In this document: one piece after another, positions 7,006 to 8,692 of the stretch
Layout: each line of letters begins with the position of its first letter
Numbering within the stretch: position 1 is the stretch's first letter
DNA from: UBA8437 sp963582065
Lineage (GTDB): Bacteria > Planctomycetota > Planctomycetia > Planctomycetales > Planctomycetaceae
Direction of reading: 5' to 3'
NCBI GenBank assembly: GCA_963582065.1
Contig: CAUZRQ010000200.1
Span: 1 to 8,692, forward strand
DNA: 8,692 nucleotides
Translations under genes and position numbers: made by a program
The notes under the pieces: generated by a model
Told to the model about the DNA's origin: nothing
Seen by the model: only the letters and a program-made list of their open reading frames with translations
Databases searched by the model: none

Positions 7006-7317
7006 CTAGCGATCCGACCCGGTGACCGGTTGCGAGCCGGCGGCCGGGTCGTCGAAGTTGGACTCGAAGAGTCGCGCGAGAGCCTTGACCGCCTCGTCCG
7101 CTTCCGCCCCCCTGGCCTCGAGCACCAGTTCGTTGCCGTTCTCGGCCGAAAGCGTCAGCAGGTCGAGAATCGCCTTGGCGTCGGCCGATCGATCCTCTTT
7201 CTGGATCTGGATCTCACAGGAAAACCGCTCGGCGGTCCGTACGATCAGCGAGCAGGGCACCATGTGCAGGCCCTGTTCGAGACCGACTCGGACGGTTTCT
7301 TGAGCGGTGTAAGTCAT
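7006..7317 (-). CDS. ptsH: HPr-like phosphocarrier protein with altered active-site loop
   Basis: This 103-residue protein aligns with HPr without gaps through the key parts. GLHMVPC (16-22) places His18 at the phosphorylated His15 of E. coli HPr, and SADAKAILDLLTL (44-56) matches the SASAKSLFKLQTL region. Two positions differ from most HPrs: the Arg after the active His (GLHxRPA) is Val20, and the regulatory Ser46 site is Ala49. Ala19 of E. coli HPr is Cys22. It therefore should not respond to an HPr kinase at the usual site. A tail of about 15 residues beyond the normal end is Pro/Gly/Asp-rich. It should carry phosphate between EI (downstream, 22-nt gap) and EIIA (upstream). Because Arg17 helps stabilise phospho-His, transfer kinetics may be unusual, or the protein may be a divergent regulatory HPr. 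Start: ATG with weak AGAAG just upstream. Confidence 0.88.
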   Translation of the reverse strand: MTYTAQETVRVGLEQGLHMVPCSLIVRTAERFSCEIQIQKEDRSADAKAILDLLTLSAENGNELVLEARGAEADEAVKALARLFESNFDDPAAGSQPVTGSDR

Positions 7318-7487
7318 CGGCTTCTGCGTGCGGGTTGGTGGTTCGAGTGGCTGGGGGAAGACCCCGAGTCGTTCGGCGTCCCCGGAGACTGAGTCCGGCG
7401 ACGGTTGGCGGTTGTTTTCTGGTTGTCCGGGAGGATCCGTCGCGGCGGAGAAGAAAGTCGAATGAGAGTGTTTGCGACGGTGGGAAA

Positions 7488-7510
7488 CGCCCGGCAGAAT
7501 CCACCGGGCG
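7488..7510 (-). terminator. GC-rich hairpin between ptsN and ptsH
   Basis: CGCCCGG (7488-7494) and CCGGGCG (7504-7510) form a perfect 7-bp, all-G/C stem around a 9-nt loop. In the leftward transcript it is followed by UUUCCC. It starts 38 nt after the ptsN stop. It may reduce read-through or protect the ptsN mRNA end; the U run is too short for a confident intrinsic terminator. The whole ptsN-ptsH gap is 231 nt, and I saw no convincing promoter for ptsH in it. Confidence 0.5.
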
Positions 7511-7548
7511 GACGATGTCGCGACCGGGGGCTGTCGGGAAATGAGTGG

Positions 7549-8022
7549 CTAGTCCAATTGGTTGTTGTCGGCTTCCTCGAGCAGTTCGACAACTTCCGTC
7601 GAGGTCTGTGCCTGTCGGAGGAAGTTGCAGAAGTTCGGGTTCCGCAGGTGCCGGGAAATGCTCTCCAGCCCACGCAGGTGGTCGCCGGGGAGATCGGGCG
7701 GCGAAATCAACAAGAACAGGATATGCACAGCTTCACCATCGAGGCTGGCGAAGTCAACACCCCGATCGGAGAGTGCCACGGTGGCGGTCAGTTGATCGAC
7801 GGCGGCGTGCTTGGTGTGCGGGACGGCGACACCGTTGCCGATTCCAGTCGATCCGAGCTCTTCGCGCTTGAGGATCGCCGAGATGATCACATCGCTGTCC
7901 TCGGCGGGGATCCGCCCAGCCGACGAGAGACTCTCGACCATGCCCCGGATTGCCTCGGCCTTGGTGTTCGCGTCGAGATCGATGAGGATCGAGTCGGGAA
8001 CGACGAATTCAGTCAGCCGCAT
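7549..8022 (-). CDS. ptsN: PTS EIIA of fructose/nitrogen type (PtsN-like)
   Basis: This 157-residue protein matches the PTS_EIIA type 2 domain over its full length. It has the opening 'MRLTEFVVPDSILIDLDA', KREELGSTGIGNGVAVPH (52-69) with the phosphorylated His69, HILFLLISPP (100-109) and a C-terminal LRGLESISRHLRNPNF. The frame stays open upstream to 8292, but the family-like N-terminus begins at the ATG at 8022, which has a modest GGGG motif 7 nt before it. A strong promoter candidate at 8265-8292 would start transcription inside the longer frame, excluding its first codon. No EIIB or EIIC domain is fused or adjacent. In Proteobacteria, PtsN is the end point of the nitrogen PTS and controls K+ and envelope or sigma54 functions by its phosphorylation state. 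Here its partners are presumably the HPr and EI downstream. Confidence 0.93.
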   Translation of the reverse strand: MRLTEFVVPDSILIDLDANTKAEAIRGMVESLSSAGRIPAEDSDVIISAILKREELGSTGIGNGVAVPHTKHAAVDQLTATVALSDRGVDFASLDGEAVHILFLLISPPDLPGDHLRGLESISRHLRNPNFCNFLRQAQTSTEVVELLEEADNNQLD

Positions 8023-8264
8023 GAAACACCCCGTGGAATCCCGTCCCGGTTCCATCGGCCGGCCCTGGCCAGATGATCCGCCCCGGGGCGGCTTCCTCGT
8101 CCCGCTTTTCCTCGCGGGCCAGATTTTGTCCGGCAGTACGTTCCGCCAGTGGTCCTGCTGACGCGTTCTGTGGCGTCGGGGATCGACTTCGAACCGGTGC
8201 AGGTCCGTCTCGAAGGTTCTCGAACTGCCACTCTGGATGAGCGGACCAAGACAAGAGGCGTTTG

Positions 8265-8292
8265 ATTGTAGTGGGCGGTTCGAAAGCGTCAA
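8265..8292 (-). promoter_or_regulatory. Strong candidate sigma70-type promoter for ptsN
   Basis: The minus strand shows TTGACG (plus 8287-8292; 5 of 6 to TTGACA), a 16-bp spacer and TACAAT (plus 8265-8270; 5 of 6 to TATAAT). Transcription would start near 8258, leaving a leader of about 235 nt before ptsN. This is the best promoter match I found in the window. Confidence 0.62.
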
Positions 8293-8310
8293 TTCAACCG
8301 GAGCCGTCTG

Positions 8311-8345
8311 AGCTGATCACCTGATGAGGGATCAGCTGCAGGTGA
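8311..8345. other. Overlapping, mutually exclusive inverted repeats after the lipoprotein gene
   Basis: AGCTGATC (8311-8318) pairs with GATCAGCT (8330-8337), an 8-bp stem. TCACCTG (8317-8323) pairs with CAGGTGA (8339-8345), a 7-bp stem. The stems share bases, so only one can form fully at a time. The element lies 24-58 nt after the lipoprotein stop and upstream of the ptsN promoter. It could be the lipoprotein's terminator (no U tract) or a protein-binding site. Confidence 0.4.
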
Positions 8346-8368
8346 CCCGCTGGCAACGGCTGTGCCGG

Positions 8369-8626
8369 TTATTCGGCGCCGCCCGCCTGGTCGTCGGTCT
8401 GGCTGCCTGTCCGGCCGTCGGTTTCGCCGTCGGCCACCCCGTTCTTACCGACAGTCGGTTCCCACTGACTGGGGATCGCCGAGAACTCGAACTGGGGCAA
8501 CTTGGAGTCGCTGTCGATCGATGCCGAGAAATTCCCGACGTGGCATCCGCCCAGCACCGCAAGACCGACGCACAGCACCAGCGTGATCAGCGGGGGTGAG
8601 AATGCGACCGGGTGTGGGCGTGGCAT
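8369..8626 (-). CDS. Small putative lipoprotein
   Basis: The 85-residue product has a lipoprotein signal peptide: a basic start (MPRPHPVAF), a hydrophobic core (PLITLVLCVGLAVL, about 12-25) and a lipobox LGGC with Cys28 as the expected lipidated residue. Cleavage would leave a mature chain of about 58 residues. That chain is acidic, Gly/Asp/Thr-rich toward the end (DGETDGRTGSQTDDQAGG) and probably flexible. I do not recognise the family. The product should sit on the outer face of the inner membrane or in the outer membrane. The ATG has only a weak GGAT upstream at about 8 nt. A 15-base C run (read on this strand) lies 25 nt upstream of the ATG. It points the same way as ptsN, but the promoter between them suggests separate transcription. 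Confidence 0.7.
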   Translation of the reverse strand: MPRPHPVAFSPPLITLVLCVGLAVLGGCHVGNFSASIDSDSKLPQFEFSAIPSQWEPTVGKNGVADGETDGRTGSQTDDQAGGAE

Positions 8627-8651
8627 CAGCGAGGATCCGCCGCGTGGCTCA

Positions 8652-8666
8652 GGGGGGGGGGGGGGG
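8652..8666. repeat. G15 homopolymer upstream of the lipoprotein gene
   Basis: Fifteen consecutive G on the plus strand (C15 for the leftward gene) lie 25-39 nt before the lipoprotein ATG. Such tracts slip during replication and can vary promoter spacing or mRNA leader length. Poly-G can also be a sequencing or assembly error. The remaining bases to 8692 show no gene or clear promoter. Confidence 0.85.
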
Positions 8667-8692
8667 TGATAGCAGCCACCCGGTCGGCGGAG

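Larger units (their letters stand above)
8023..8368 (-). other. Non-coding stretch with the ptsN promoter and a roughly 235-nt leader
   Basis: These 346 nt lie between the lipoprotein stop and the ptsN ATG. They hold the ptsN promoter candidate, overlapping hairpins at 8311-8345, and otherwise no recognisable gene. A TTG-started frame (8009-8254) overlaps the ptsN start by 14 nt but has no family resemblance and mixed third-position base use. hpf, a common neighbour of ptsN in Proteobacteria, is not present. Confidence 0.6.

Noticed and set aside
5487..7025. A 512-codon plus-strand open frame opposite ptsI
   Set aside because: Antisense shadow of enzyme I; no recognisable motifs.
8009..8254. 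TTG-started 81-codon frame overlapping the ptsN start, possibly hpf
   Set aside because: The translation shows no HPF-like or other familiar motif and its third-codon bases are mixed, unlike the real genes here. Left as a possible leader ORF only.
8023..8292. 90-residue N-terminal extension of PtsN
   Set aside because: The family-like N-terminus begins at the ATG at 8022, and the candidate promoter overlaps the extended start codon, so that start would not be in the mRNA.

Overview
This high-GC window most likely comes from a chromosome of the phylum Planctomycetes. The best clue is the partial gene at the left edge. It ends in the heme-binding C-terminal domain typical of large Pirellula/Verrucomicrobium-type cytochrome proteins: CARCH motif, GPDL, 'LLESIL.PS.E.AP' and a closing 'SLMPEKL...LLAFLESL'. 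The rest is consistent with this: a short lipoprotein, a reduced regulatory-type phosphotransferase set, and an RNase E/G gene next to rplU. I see no transposase, tRNA, rRNA, CRISPR array or phage gene. This looks like ordinary chromosome with unusual versions of some core proteins.

Layout, left to right. (1) 1-864, plus strand: C-terminal part of the c-type cytochrome protein. (2) 874-2127, minus: a class V aminotransferase related to cysteine desulfurases but lacking the catalytic Cys. It converges on gene 1 across only 9 nt. (3) 2151-2774, minus: ribosomal protein bL21 with a C-terminal acidic tail of 14 EEETA-type pentapeptides, which doubles its length. (4) 2865-4931, minus: RNase E/G with an N-terminal extension made of an acidic segment, a (D/G)TAT repeat and an Arg/Gly-rich patch. 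(5) 4932-5234: a non-coding leader/spacer with several hairpins. (6) 5235-6983, minus: PTS enzyme I. (7) 7006-7317, minus: an HPr-like carrier with a changed active-site loop. (8) 7549-8022, minus: an EIIA of the fructose/nitrogen (PtsN) type. (9) 8023-8368: non-coding, with the best promoter in the window. (10) 8369-8626, minus: a small lipoprotein, preceded by a 15-G homopolymer.

Everything except gene 1 reads leftward, in the order lipoprotein, ptsN, ptsH, ptsI, rne/rng, rplU, aminotransferase. EI, HPr and EIIA could form a phosphorelay from PEP to EIIA. No membrane EIIB/EIIC permease is visible, so a regulatory rather than sugar-transport role is likely (inference). RNase E/G and bL21 are a known gene neighbourhood in many bacteria, but rpmA (bL27), the usual partner after rplU, is not here. 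Two candidate sigma70-type promoters with the same -10 region (TACAATCA) lie upstream of ptsN and rplU.

I did not find a clearly new multi-gene system. The most noteworthy points are the repeat-built low-complexity extensions on two adjacent RNA-binding proteins, the non-canonical HPr loop (GLHMVPC, with Ala at the regulatory Ser position), and the G15 tract ahead of the lipoprotein.
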